Origin: Neglectibacter sp. X58
Lineage (GTDB): Bacteria > Bacillota > Clostridia > Oscillospirales > Acutalibacteraceae
Length of the DNA stretch: 64,000 nucleotides
Assembly: GCF_009936035.1 (NCBI RefSeq)
Contig: NZ_QWEO01000001.1
Location: 347,851-411,850 of the forward strand
Reading direction: 5' to 3'
Shown: positions 32,039-40,378 of the stretch, in pieces
Layout: every line of letters begins with the position of its first letter
Numbering within the stretch: position 1 is the first letter of the stretch
Program-made: the position numbers and the translations under genes
Notes under the pieces: generated by a model
Database searches by the model: none
The model's input: only the letters and a program-made list of their open reading frames with translations
Told to the model about the DNA's origin: nothing

Positions 32039-34267
32039 TTACTGCTCCAGCAGCCGACGCAGGGCCTCCACGTTTTCCCGCTGCACCTGGATAAGCTTTT
32101 CCGTACATTCCAGAAGCTTTGGAGCCCCCGGCTCCCAGCGGATTTCCCTGTCCATGGCGGCTTTCAGGTTTTCCGCTGTCACCTCTCCCAGCTCAATGCA
32201 GGAACCATAGCCCAGATACCGCAGGAAAGAGCCGATTTTGGGATCGTAGGAAACCCCCACCATGGGAATGCCGCTGAGGGAAGAAAAGATAAGGCCATGC
32301 AACCGCATGGACACCACCAGCCGCATGTGGGATAATACGGAAATAATCAGCTCCGGGCTGTCCGCGCTGTCCAGAATATGATGGGGGCAGGCAAGGCCCC
32401 GGCAGACTTTCCCGGCGGCAAGGGTATCCGGCGCCGGGTTCAGGGCAAGGAACACAGGGGTCAGGCCATAGGCGTCATAGGCGTATTGGGCACAGGCGGC
32501 GAACACGCCGGCCTTTTCTGTGAAACCCGCCCAGGAGCGCAGCATAAAGCAGATATAGTTTCCCTCTGTCGAAAGGCCGCTGACCGCAAGGCAGGCAGCC
32601 GCCTTCTGCTCCCCGGCAGGAGGCAGAACCAAAGCCGGGTCAGAGCTGAGCTGGATTTCCGGCCTTGTCACCCCAAAGCCCTTCAACTCCCGCACCGAGT
32701 CCTCCTCCCGCAGGGTGATGGTGTCCACCGAACTGTTGAGCACGTGGCGCACCAGCCACACGTTCATCTTCCCAGTGACCGGCCCGATTCCGCAGCCATA
32801 CATATCCACCTTGTTCCCCAGCCGTTTGGCGGCCCAGAGGGTGAACAGGTAATACCACAGGCTGCGCTGGCTGGTGGCGTTCTGGATGAGGGTGCCGCCG
32901 CCGTTAATATACAGCTTTGATTTCCCCATGGCCCACAGCATTTTTAAGAAATGGAAGGTGTAAAGGGCATTCACCCGGTAGCGGCGTTTAATGCTCCCGG
33001 TGTTTTTTGCCAGCACTGTAATGGGCATGTCCTTGTCAAGGCCCTGCACCGCCTGTATCACCGACTTTAAAATGGCGTCGTCCCCGGCGTTGCCATGGCC
33101 GTATGCCCCGCAGATAATGGCCCCGTCCCGCCTGCCCCGGGCCTTCCGCCGAGCGTGGCGGCGCAGCACGTCCTTATAGATTTCCAACTGGTATTCTACC
33201 ATGTGCTCCAGGGAAAATTCCCTTCGGGCTTTCTCGAAAAGCTTCTCCCCCAGCTCCCGGCGCAAAGCCGGATCCTCATAGAGCTGAATAAGGTATGCCG
33301 CAAGCTGCTGATAGTCTTCCGGCTCGAACAAAAGGCCATTTTCTTCATGATCTATCAAAACCGGCACCCCTCCCACCCGGGTGGACAAGGTGGGCAGATG
33401 GAAGCGGGTGCCCTCTGCCAAGGCATAGGGAAAGCCCTCGGAAAGGGAGGACAAAAGGTTGATGTCCACAGCATTGTAGAAGGAATCCATATCCTTCACC
33501 CAGCCCGCAAAGCACACCCGGTTTTCAATCCCCAGCGACTTGGAAAGCTCCCGCAGCTTTTTCTCATCTTCCCCATCCCCTGCGCACACCAGCTTCAGGT
33601 TGGGGCATTTTGGGGCGGCAACCTGCAAAGCCCGCAGCAAGGTGGAATGATCCTTAACGGCAGTCATCCGGGCCACAATGCCCACCACCACGTCCCCCTC
33701 CTGCACCTCAAGGCCTAAAGAGCGCAGAAATTCCTTTGGGGGCACACAGTTTTTAGGGGCGCTGAAATCTATGCCGTTATAGATGGTGTAAATCCGCTCC
33801 GCAGGGAAGTTCCGCTCTATCATGGCCTCGGTAACAGGCCCTGCCACGCAGATGTAATAATCCACCTGCCGCAGGCAGATTGTATTGGTGGTGCCATACA
33901 CCAGCCGCGCCCCGGGGCGGCCCAGGTAATCCAGACGGTAATCGCTGTGTACGGTGGTGATAACCGGCACCTGCAGGTACCTTTTCATCATCACACCCAT
34001 CAGGTTGCCCCTGGCCCCATGACAGTGCAGGGCATCCACCTCTCCTGGGCGCAACAGCTTTTTCAGGTGAGGCAAATCGGAAAAGGGGTTCCCCGTATCA
34101 ATAATGTGAACCGGGATGCCCAGCTTTTCCGCGTCCTCTGAAAACTCTCCCCGGCGAAAGCATACCAGCTCTGCGTCCACATGCTCCTTCAGCTTACATA
34201 AAAGCCCCAGCACATGGGTTTTGGCGCCGCCTGTGTCGCCTCCGCCTATCAGATGCACTACCCGCAT
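32039..34267 (-). CDS. Glycosyltransferase fused to CsaB-type polysaccharide pyruvyl transferase
   Basis: A 742-residue two-domain enzyme. Residues 1 to about 375 are a GT4 glycosyltransferase: MRVVHLIGGGDTGGAKTHVL, NGIDFSAPKN, and the donor-site SLSEGFPYALAEG. From about 381, IICGAYGHGNAGDDAIL starts a polysaccharide pyruvyl transferase of the CsaB family, running to SMRLHGLIFSSLSGIPMVGVSYDPK. CsaB adds pyruvate to the wall polymer that SLH domains bind, so the protein could both build and decorate that polymer. Start: ATG 34267 fits the family N-terminus, but no ribosome site is visible and repeat A lies directly upstream. Confidence 0.9.
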   Translation of the reverse strand: MRVVHLIGGGDTGGAKTHVLGLLCKLKEHVDAELVCFRRGEFSEDAEKLGIPVHIIDTGNPFSDLPHLKKLLRPGEVDALHCHGARGNLMGVMMKRYLQVPVITTVHSDYRLDYLGRPGARLVYGTTNTICLRQVDYYICVAGPVTEAMIERNFPAERIYTIYNGIDFSAPKNCVPPKEFLRSLGLEVQEGDVVVGIVARMTAVKDHSTLLRALQVAAPKCPNLKLVCAGDGEDEKKLRELSKSLGIENRVCFAGWVKDMDSFYNAVDINLLSSLSEGFPYALAEGTRFHLPTLSTRVGGVPVLIDHEENGLLFEPEDYQQLAAYLIQLYEDPALRRELGEKLFEKARREFSLEHMVEYQLEIYKDVLRRHARRKARGRRDGAIICGAYGHGNAGDDAILKSVIQAVQGLDKDMPITVLAKNTGSIKRRYRVNALYTFHFLKMLWAMGKSKLYINGGGTLIQNATSQRSLWYYLFTLWAAKRLGNKVDMYGCGIGPVTGKMNVWLVRHVLNSSVDTITLREEDSVRELKGFGVTRPEIQLSSDPALVLPPAGEQKAAACLAVSGLSTEGNYICFMLRSWAGFTEKAGVFAACAQYAYDAYGLTPVFLALNPAPDTLAAGKVCRGLACPHHILDSADSPELIISVLSHMRLVVSMRLHGLIFSSLSGIPMVGVSYDPKIGSFLRYLGYGSCIELGEVTAENLKAAMDREIRWEPGAPKLLECTEKLIQVQRENVEALRRLLEQ

Positions 34268-34270
34268 AGT

Positions 34271-34357
34271 AATCGCCATGCGATACGGGACACACATAAA
34301 AAGCCGCAGAAAAGCAGGCCAGTATATCCGGTATCGTTCCTTTCTTCCGAATTTTCA
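34271..34357 (-). repeat. 87-bp hairpin repeat, copy A
   Basis: Read on the minus strand it starts TGAAAA, contains GAAAGGAACGATACCGG and ends GTATCGCATGGCGATT. It can fold into a stem closed by CGATAC/GTATCG with inner GATATAC/GTGTGTC. It fills the 5' leader of the glycosyltransferase-CsaB gene and stops 3 bp before its ATG. Copies B (40292) and C (49680) are the same length and sense. Confidence 0.85.
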
Positions 34358-34372
34358 CCAATATCTTCCTCT

Positions 34373-34401
34373 ATTATACCTGCCTGCGGCCCCAGGGTCA
34401 A
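34373..34401 (-). promoter_or_regulatory. Promoter of the glycosyltransferase-CsaB gene
   Basis: TTGACC (34396-34401), 17 bp, perfect TATAAT (34373-34378). The -35 box overlaps the stop region of the upstream ABC gene, and repeat A falls in the leader. Confidence 0.75.
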
Positions 34402-35165
34402 GGCCGCACAAAGAGGAACTCCTCCCTGCCGTTTACCAGCACCCGTTCCCCCCGCACGCCAAAAGCCCGCTCTGGCACGCCGCTTTGGAAAACCTCCCGG
34501 CTTTTTCCAAAGGCTAAAAGCTTTCCCTGGCCCAGCACAGCTATAAAATCGCAGTAGGAAAAGGCAAGGGACAGATCGTGCAGTACCATTACCACGGTTT
34601 TCCCCTGCTCCCGCAGGCTCCGGATAAGCTCCAGCATCTCGTATTTTTGCCCGATATCCAGATAGGTGGTAGGCTCGTCCAGGAAGAACACCTCCGGGCT
34701 TTGGGCCAGGGCCATGGCAAAGTAAACGCGCTGGCGCTCTCCCCCGGAAAGCTTTGGCACCTCCCTTTCCCGCAAGGAAAGCACGCCCGCTTCCTCCATG
34801 GCCCGAAAGACTGCTTCCTTGTCCGCGGCCGTCAAGTCGCGCCCAAAGGAAAGATGGGGATACCGCCCATGGGACACCAGCGCTTCCACTGTCAGGGCAG
34901 GCGCTTCCCGCATCTGGGGCAGCAGGGCGCAGAGCCTTGCCCACTCTTTGCGGCCCGCGTCCTTCCGCATCCTGCCATCTATGGCGATTTCCCCCTTCAA
35001 GGGAGGGATCAGGCCGCAGGCCGTTTTCAGCAGGGTGGTTTTCCCGCAGCCGTTCGGCCCGATAAGGGCGGTTATCCTGCCCTTTGGAGCTGTGAAGCTG
35101 ACGCCCTCCAAAACCGCCCGGCCCCCATGGCCAGCGCTCACCTGGGAAAACGAAACCACAGCCAT
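34398..35165 (-). CDS. Ferric-siderophore ABC transporter ATPase
   Basis: The motor subunit of an iron-complex importer (FhuC/FecE type). The 255-residue protein has Walker A GPNGCGKTT, signature LSGGERQRV, Walker B VFFLDEPTTYLD and the switch His of VLHDLSLAF. DEPTTYLDIGQKYE is the siderophore-transporter variant. GAGGAGGG touches the ATG at 35165, so GTG at 35159 may be the true start. It is the third gene after the binding protein and permease. Confidence 0.9.
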   Translation of the reverse strand: MAVVSFSQVSAGHGGRAVLEGVSFTAPKGRITALIGPNGCGKTTLLKTACGLIPPLKGEIAIDGRMRKDAGRKEWARLCALLPQMREAPALTVEALVSHGRYPHLSFGRDLTAADKEAVFRAMEEAGVLSLREREVPKLSGGERQRVYFAMALAQSPEVFFLDEPTTYLDIGQKYEMLELIRSLREQGKTVVMVLHDLSLAFSYCDFIAVLGQGKLLAFGKSREVFQSGVPERAFGVRGERVLVNGREEFLFVRP

Positions 35166-35205
35166 CCCTCCTCTCTTTATTTTCCTCTCAGTTTTCAAAA
35201 GGGCT

Positions 35206-36255
35206 TCAGCGCCGCCGCCTGCGCAAAATCAAAAACAGGAAGAAAGGCCCGCCTGTAAGGGATAAAAGGATGCCTACCGGGATTTCATAAGGGGAAAACA
35301 GCAGGCGGCTGAGAAGATCGCTGAAGGTGACCAAACACGCGCCCAAAAGGCAGGCTCCGGGCAGCAGCCAGCGGTGGGACTGCCCGAAAAGCCTGCGGGT
35401 GATATGGGGCACAATCAGTCCCACAAAGCCGATAAGCCCGGAAAAGCTGACGGCACAGCCTGCCAGCACGCAGGAGAGGATGATGGCGGCAAAACGTATG
35501 ACGCCCACCGGCTGGCCCAAGCTGCGGGCCGTCTCCTCCCCCAGACAGAGCACGTCAAGCTGCCGGGGCAGGAGCATACACCCTAAAAGGGCCAGCAGGA
35601 TACACACCCAGGCGGGGGTGATGTCCGCCATAGACACCCCGGAAAAGCCGCCGATGAGAAAGGTGCTGCCGTTATACAGGGTTTCCGGGGAAAAGGTTTT
35701 CACAGCGTTTAAGCCCGCCGTGAAAATACTGCTGACTGCCACGCCCGCCAGGATGATGGTCAGCTTCCCCGCCCCTGCGGCAGCGGCCACAGCATATACA
35801 ATGAGGGTGGCGGTAAGGGCGCCCAGGAAGGCTCCCAGGGCACAGGCCCCTGTGCTGCCGGGCAAAACCGCCATAAACAAAAAAGCGAAAAAGCCCGCCC
35901 CGGCGTTTACCCCGATAACATTGGGTGAAGCCAGCGGGTTTGAAAGCACTGCCTGGATTAAAAGCCCCGCCACCGCCAGGGCGGAGCCTGCAAGGAGGCT
36001 GGCGCACACCCGGGGCAGGCGCACATACAGCAGGATGCGGGCATCCGGGCTTTCCGCCCTGCCGGAGAGGATTTCCCCTAAGGCAGAGGGCACGTCAATG
36101 AAGGAGGCCCCCGCCCCGGCCCCCAGCAGGGCGCTAAGAAGCGTCAGCAGCAGAAGCAGCAGCAGTTTCCTGCTGTCCCTGGCCTTCATCGGCAGCTTTG
36201 CGCTGCCACTCCCCTTCAAAAAGGGCCGGATAAAGGATTTTCCCCAGGTATTCAT
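35206..36255 (-). CDS. Ferric-siderophore ABC transporter permease (FecCD)
   Basis: A 349-residue permease with about ten helices of the BtuC/FecCD family. Signatures are LRLPRV-like YVRLPRVCASLLAGSALAVAGL, SNPLASPNVIGVNAGAG and GFVGLIVPHITRRLFG. Start 36255 follows a GGGGGGA stretch and would overlap the binding-protein gene by 122 bp. ATG 36189 (MKARDSRK) shortens the overlap to 56 bp but lacks a ribosome site. The operon order is binding protein, permease, ATPase. Confidence 0.91.
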   Translation of the reverse strand: MNTWGKSFIRPFLKGSGSAKLPMKARDSRKLLLLLLLTLLSALLGAGAGASFIDVPSALGEILSGRAESPDARILLYVRLPRVCASLLAGSALAVAGLLIQAVLSNPLASPNVIGVNAGAGFFAFLFMAVLPGSTGACALGAFLGALTATLIVYAVAAAAGAGKLTIILAGVAVSSIFTAGLNAVKTFSPETLYNGSTFLIGGFSGVSMADITPAWVCILLALLGCMLLPRQLDVLCLGEETARSLGQPVGVIRFAAIILSCVLAGCAVSFSGLIGFVGLIVPHITRRLFGQSHRWLLPGACLLGACLVTFSDLLSRLLFSPYEIPVGILLSLTGGPFFLFLILRRRRR

Positions 36256-37327
36256 AGCTTTCCCCCCAGCGGTTATTGGGCTTATAGTGGAATAAATCCT
36301 TGGGCAGCACGATATAGCGGCCTTCCTTCACAGCGGTCAGCTCCTGCCAGGCAGGGTTCTTCTCTATGAGGGAGTCAAGATATTGCAGAGCCTTTTCCTC
36401 GTTTCCCATGGTGGTGACAAAGATAAAGTCCGGATCTGCCCCAATAATCTCCTCCAGGCTCAAATCCTCTAACATGGAAGGGTGATCGTCCGCAATATTG
36501 CGGGCGTTCAAATCCTTTAGAATAGAGCCTGCCAGCTCATCGTCGGTTTTAGCTTTAATGCCTGTGGAAAAGGCCCGCATCAGCAGCACGCTGGGCAGGT
36601 TGCTGCTCAAAGCGGCCGTCATCTTCGCGGCTTGAATCTCCTCTCCCACGTCCTCCACGTTCTGTTTATACAGATCCTCCCGCCCGGTAAGGCCCCAGAA
36701 CTGGAACATCATATTGCTGTAATCCTCAAAGGTATCCACCCGGAAGCAGGCGCAGGAAATCCCCGCGTTTTCCAGCACATCCCGTATATCCATCTGTCCG
36801 GCGATGTCCGGGTTCAAAAGCACCAGCTCCGGCTCCAGGGCGATGATGGCCTCCGCGTTTGGCTCCTTTACGGTGCCCACCACAGGGATATCCGCAGGAA
36901 GCCCCAAGTCCCGCTCCTCCAAAGCGTCCTTTGTCACGCCGGCAAGCTCCCCGCCGGCAAGCAGCCAGGCCTCCGCATAGGATCCGTACAGGGAGACAGT
37001 GCGGGGGTTCTCCGGCATGTCCGGGAATTCCCCGCCCAAAGAATCCCGGAATATGCCCGGGCTTAACAGGGCGCCGTCCTCTCCCCTTCTGGAAAACTCC
37101 GGTATGACATACTGCTCTTTGCCGTCTCCCCGGTATTCATACACGCCGGAAACATCCGGGGAACTCTCCATCCCGGACACGGCAGGGGCCTGGGAACTGC
37201 TTTCCGGTTCCGGCACAGCAGAGGACAGGGCCGCCTCACCAGAAGAAGATGCAGGGGCAGAGCCGTCCCCGCAGCCAGACAGCACAAGGCAGAGGCATAA
37301 AAGGCACAAGAAGGTTTTCTTTATCAT
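36134..37327 (-). CDS. Ferric-siderophore ABC transporter substrate-binding lipoprotein
   Basis: A 397-residue class III binding protein (PF01497). It has a lipoprotein signal ending LVLSGCGDG (Cys about 19) and a Ser/Ala/Pro-rich linker to about 60. The two-lobed domain carries PRTVSLYGSYAEAWLLAGGELAGV and EAIIALEPELVLLNPDI, with the long connecting helix in between. The C-terminus is an unusual Ala/Gln-rich tail. First gene of the iron importer. It is longer than the usual 300-340 residues because of the linker and tail. Confidence 0.9.
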   Translation of the reverse strand: MIKKTFLCLLCLCLVLSGCGDGSAPASSSGEAALSSAVPEPESSSQAPAVSGMESSPDVSGVYEYRGDGKEQYVIPEFSRRGEDGALLSPGIFRDSLGGEFPDMPENPRTVSLYGSYAEAWLLAGGELAGVTKDALEERDLGLPADIPVVGTVKEPNAEAIIALEPELVLLNPDIAGQMDIRDVLENAGISCACFRVDTFEDYSNMMFQFWGLTGREDLYKQNVEDVGEEIQAAKMTAALSSNLPSVLLMRAFSTGIKAKTDDELAGSILKDLNARNIADDHPSMLEDLSLEEIIGADPDFIFVTTMGNEEKALQYLDSLIEKNPAWQELTAVKEGRYIVLPKDLFHYKPNNRWGESYEYLGKILYPALFEGEWQRKAADEGQGQQETAAASAADAS

Positions 37328-37372
37328 AAAACAGCGGGTTCCTTTCTCTTTGGCGTTTTTTCAGTATCCTGT

Positions 37373-38251
37373 TTATCCGAAGGGCTTTTCCCCGGTTATG
37401 GCGGCAAGGTCGCAGGACGGGAAATCCTGTATCAGCCGCCGGGCAAGCTGTACAGCCTGTTCGTACAGGGAGAAAAAGCTTTCTGTGCGGCCTTCCCCGC
37501 CCCAAGGGCTTTCCTGCACGTTGGCGTAATCCACCTCATTCCCTTCGGTGAGGGGCACGATGTGGGAGGTTATCACATGGGGCCTGCCCCGCTCCAGCAG
37601 GCTGAAAAGGCGGTGCTTCAGGCCTGTGCGGTCGGTAATGGCGGCAAAGACAAACCGGGTATCCCGGGTGGCCTGCAGCAGCTCCTCCTCCGGAATCTCC
37701 TGGTTGTATACCTCCAGCAGCACTGCATGGTACAGCTTGGCAACGCGCCGCTGTATTCCTTCGTTTTTAGGGAACAGGTTTTTAAGCTTTACCTCTGAGG
37801 GCAGCTTTCCGGTTTCCCGCCGCAGGACAATGGCATCCAGTGCCGACTCTATCTCCCCATGCATGGAAGAAGGCGTTTCATGGGGGCGCTGGGCAGCCAG
37901 CTCCCCTGCCAGGGCGTTTACATAGGGGTGGGCGGTGGAATCCAGGGCGTAGTGGCACAAAAATCCCTGGACATAAGAAGCATAGGCTGGCTCCGGGTGT
38001 TTTTCCAGAAAGTTCCGCATAGCGGACAGGGTCAGGGAAGGCCGGGTGCTGTGCAGCAGGTTCCCATATTCCTTTAACCCCTCCTTTTCCTTCCCAATCC
38101 CTACAAAGCGCAGGTAATGGTGGCAGAAGAGAAAATCCGGGCCTTGGGCGCCCCAGAAATAGGCAGGCTCTACAAGCCCGCCGGCTTCCGGCAGGCCTTC
38201 CAAGACGGTTTTCGCAAAAGTATAATGGGTCAGGCTGGCTGGCATTTGCAT
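37373..38251 (-). CDS. Zinc-dependent phospholipase C-family protein
   Basis: A 292-residue all-helical protein of the Zn_dep_PLPC group. Candidate metal ligands are in LTHYTFAK, the GAQGPDFLFCHHY block and GFLCHYALDSTAHPYV, matching the His/Asp pattern of clostridial alpha-toxin-type enzymes. No signal peptide is visible, so an intracellular role is likely and lipid hydrolysis is unproven. The start overlaps the rluA-like gene by 22 bp, ending a compact operon. Confidence 0.82.
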   Translation of the reverse strand: MQMPASLTHYTFAKTVLEGLPEAGGLVEPAYFWGAQGPDFLFCHHYLRFVGIGKEKEGLKEYGNLLHSTRPSLTLSAMRNFLEKHPEPAYASYVQGFLCHYALDSTAHPYVNALAGELAAQRPHETPSSMHGEIESALDAIVLRRETGKLPSEVKLKNLFPKNEGIQRRVAKLYHAVLLEVYNQEIPEEELLQATRDTRFVFAAITDRTGLKHRLFSLLERGRPHVITSHIVPLTEGNEVDYANVQESPWGGEGRTESFFSLYEQAVQLARRLIQDFPSCDLAAITGEKPFG

Positions 38252-39150
38252 CGCCCCTTTTCTGATTTTATGATGCCTCCCACCTCTGGCAGCCAGGGAA
38301 AGGCTTCTTTCATGTCTGGCGGGAACCCTGCGGCAAAGGTTCTGTCCATATCAAGGGCCACACTTTTCATGTGCAGAACCCCGCAGTGCAGCGCCTGCCG
38401 GCCTATTAGGGCATGGCTGCCGCCATAGAGATCGTCCCCTGCCAATGGATACCCCATATAAGAAAAATGCGCCCGGATCTGATGGGTGCGCCCGGTTTCC
38501 AGCCGCACAGCCAGCAGGGTGTGGCCTCCCCCGCTTTCCAGGGCCTCCCAGTGGGTAACCGCCCGCTGGCCGCTGCCGCACTGGCGCTTGATTTTGCTCC
38601 CCTCTTCCAGGCCGATGGGCACGTCTATGGTGCCCCGCCCGGAAAGGGTTCCCTGGCACAGGGCAAAATACGTTTTTTCCAGCGCCGTCCCAGACACAGC
38701 CAGGGTGTGTTTCCCCAGGGCGATAGCGCCGCTGGTGTCCCTGTCCAGCCGGTATAGGGGGCAGAGCAGCGGGCACAGAGCGCCCTTAGCCTGATAATAA
38801 TAGGCCGCGCCGTTTAAAAGGCTGTCCCTGTCATGCCCTGGGGAAGGATGCACCGGCATTCCGGCAGGCTTATGAACCACCAGGAAATCCTCCGTTTCAA
38901 AGAGGACGGAGAAAGGAAGCCTTTCAGGCGGGTACGTCCCCTCTGGAAGGGGCAGGCAAAAGGACAGCATATCCCCTGCTTTCAGCAGGGCCGTGGTGAA
39001 AACAGGCACGCCGTTTAAGAGGATTCCCCCCTCTGCCCGCTTCTGCTGTGCCAGCACATGGGCAGAAAACCCCAGCCGCTTTTTGGCAAAGTCCTTTACA
39101 GCCGCCCCCTCCCACTCTAAAGGCACAGCATAGGAAAGGCGGCGTGTCAA
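38230..39150 (-). CDS. RluA-family pseudouridine synthase
   Basis: Isomerises specific uridines in rRNA to pseudouridine. The 306-residue protein carries the catalytic Asp in YRLDRDTSG and the RTHQIRAHFSYMGYPLAGD motif. The N-terminal S4-like part (FAKKRLGFSAHVLAQQKR) is present. The start is TTG 39150, overlapping the ispA stop by 4 bp (ATTGA), so translation is coupled. Which rRNA position is modified (RluD-like or other) cannot be told. Confidence 0.9.
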   Translation of the reverse strand: MTRRLSYAVPLEWEGAAVKDFAKKRLGFSAHVLAQQKRAEGGILLNGVPVFTTALLKAGDMLSFCLPLPEGTYPPERLPFSVLFETEDFLVVHKPAGMPVHPSPGHDRDSLLNGAAYYYQAKGALCPLLCPLYRLDRDTSGAIALGKHTLAVSGTALEKTYFALCQGTLSGRGTIDVPIGLEEGSKIKRQCGSGQRAVTHWEALESGGGHTLLAVRLETGRTHQIRAHFSYMGYPLAGDDLYGGSHALIGRQALHCGVLHMKSVALDMDRTFAAGFPPDMKEAFPWLPEVGGIIKSEKGRCKCQPA

Positions 39151-40025
39151 TTTTCCCTGGCGGCAAGGGACAGGGCAAGGCTTTCCAGGAAATCCTTCTC
39201 CCCTGGAAAAGCCTTCAGGGCTTCCACCGCTTCCCGGGTGTACTCATTTACCAGGCGCTTGGCCTCTTCCACCCCCAGGAGGGAGACGTAATTCTGCTTG
39301 CTGCGGGCAGCATCCATGCCTGTATCCTTTCCCAGCTTGTCCGCGCTGCCCTCCACGTCCAAAATATCATCCCGAAGCTGGAAGGCCATGCCCAGGCCAT
39401 AAGCATACCGCCTGGCAGCCTGCAGGGCCTCCTTTCCCGCCCCTGCGGCAATGCAGCCCATGCCGCAGGCAGCGTCAATCAGCGCCACGGTTTTCCCGTC
39501 ATCCATAGCCTGCAGAAGGGGCACCGTCACCTCCCGGCCCTCAGACCGCAGGTCAATGCACTGTCCTCCCACCATGCCCTCATGTCCCGCCCGCCTGGCA
39601 AGAAGCCGTGCTCCCTCCAGCGCCGCCTTTGCCTCTCCAGCAAAGGAAAGGGCTGTTTCAAAAGCCAGGGTTAAAAGGCCGTCCCCTGCCAGCAGGGCCA
39701 TGGCCTCCCCATAAGCCTTGTGGTTGGCGGGCCTGCCCCGGCGCATGGCATCATCGTCCATGCAGGGCATGTCGTCATGGATGAGGGAATAGGTGTGAAC
39801 CATCTCCACAGCGCAGGCAAAGGGCAGGGCCATGGAAGGCTCTCCCCCGCACAGCTCGCAAAAAGCCAGGGTGAGCACAGGCCGCACCCGCTTGCCGCCG
39901 CACAAAAGGCTGTAGGCCATGGCCTCCCGCACAAGGCTTCTGCCGTCTCCTTCCGCCGGGGCCGGGATGGCCTGGGTCAGGGCCTTCTCAATCTGCTCCC
40001 GGTACAGTTCCATTTTATCAGCCAT
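39147..40025 (-). CDS. ispA: Geranyl/farnesyl diphosphate synthase
   Basis: Condenses isopentenyl diphosphate with allylic diphosphates to make the C15 (or C20) precursor of undecaprenol and quinones. The 292-residue protein has LLCGGKRVRPVL, the first Asp-rich motif HDDMPCMDDDAMRRGRP and the second QLRDDILDVEG. ATG 40025 has GGAGGG 8 bp upstream and overlaps the xseB end by 8 bp. The xseA-xseB-ispA order is a classic bacterial arrangement. Confidence 0.95.
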   Translation of the reverse strand: MADKMELYREQIEKALTQAIPAPAEGDGRSLVREAMAYSLLCGGKRVRPVLTLAFCELCGGEPSMALPFACAVEMVHTYSLIHDDMPCMDDDAMRRGRPANHKAYGEAMALLAGDGLLTLAFETALSFAGEAKAALEGARLLARRAGHEGMVGGQCIDLRSEGREVTVPLLQAMDDGKTVALIDAACGMGCIAAGAGKEALQAARRYAYGLGMAFQLRDDILDVEGSADKLGKDTGMDAARSKQNYVSLLGVEEAKRLVNEYTREAVEALKAFPGEKDFLESLALSLAAREN

Positions 40026-40230
40026 CCGCTTCGCCCTCCAGTTTCGCAAGCTGGGACACCTTCTGCTCTGCCTTGTCCAGTGCTTCATAGCACTGGGCGG
40101 AAAGCTTTGCCCCTTCTTCAAAAAGCTTCATGGCCCCTTCCAAGGGTTCCTCCCCGCTTTCAAGCCTTTTAACAATTTCCTGAAGCCGCATCATGGCTTC
40201 TTCAAACTTCAGCTTTGCCTTTCCCGCCAA
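40018..40230 (-). CDS. xseB: Exodeoxyribonuclease VII small subunit
   Basis: A 70-residue helical hairpin protein that binds XseA to form the single-strand exonuclease VII. LKFEEAMMRLQEIVKRLESGEEPLE and FEEGAKLSAQCYEALDKAEQKV are the family pattern (PF02609). It lies between xseA, from which it is separated by repeat B, and ispA, which it overlaps. Confidence 0.95.
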   Translation of the reverse strand: MAGKAKLKFEEAMMRLQEIVKRLESGEEPLEGAMKLFEEGAKLSAQCYEALDKAEQKVSQLAKLEGEADG

Positions 40231-40291
40231 CCAAAACCACTCCCTTCCTCTGCGTTTTCACACAGCATCATTCCCAGTTTTTGGGGATTTT

Positions 40292-40378
40292 AATCGCCGC
40301 GCGATACAGGATACGCACAAAAAGCCATGAAAAAGCAGCGCTTTGCGCCCGGTATCGTTCCTTTCTTTCGTTTTTTCA
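40292..40378 (-). repeat. 87-bp hairpin repeat, copy B
   Basis: On the minus strand it starts TGAAAA, whose TGA is the stop codon of xseA, and ends GTATCGCGCGGCGATT. Core GAAAGGAACGATACCGGG and CTTTTTGTGCGTATCCTG are shared with copy C. It fills most of the xseA-xseB gap, 61 bp ahead of xseB. Confidence 0.87.
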
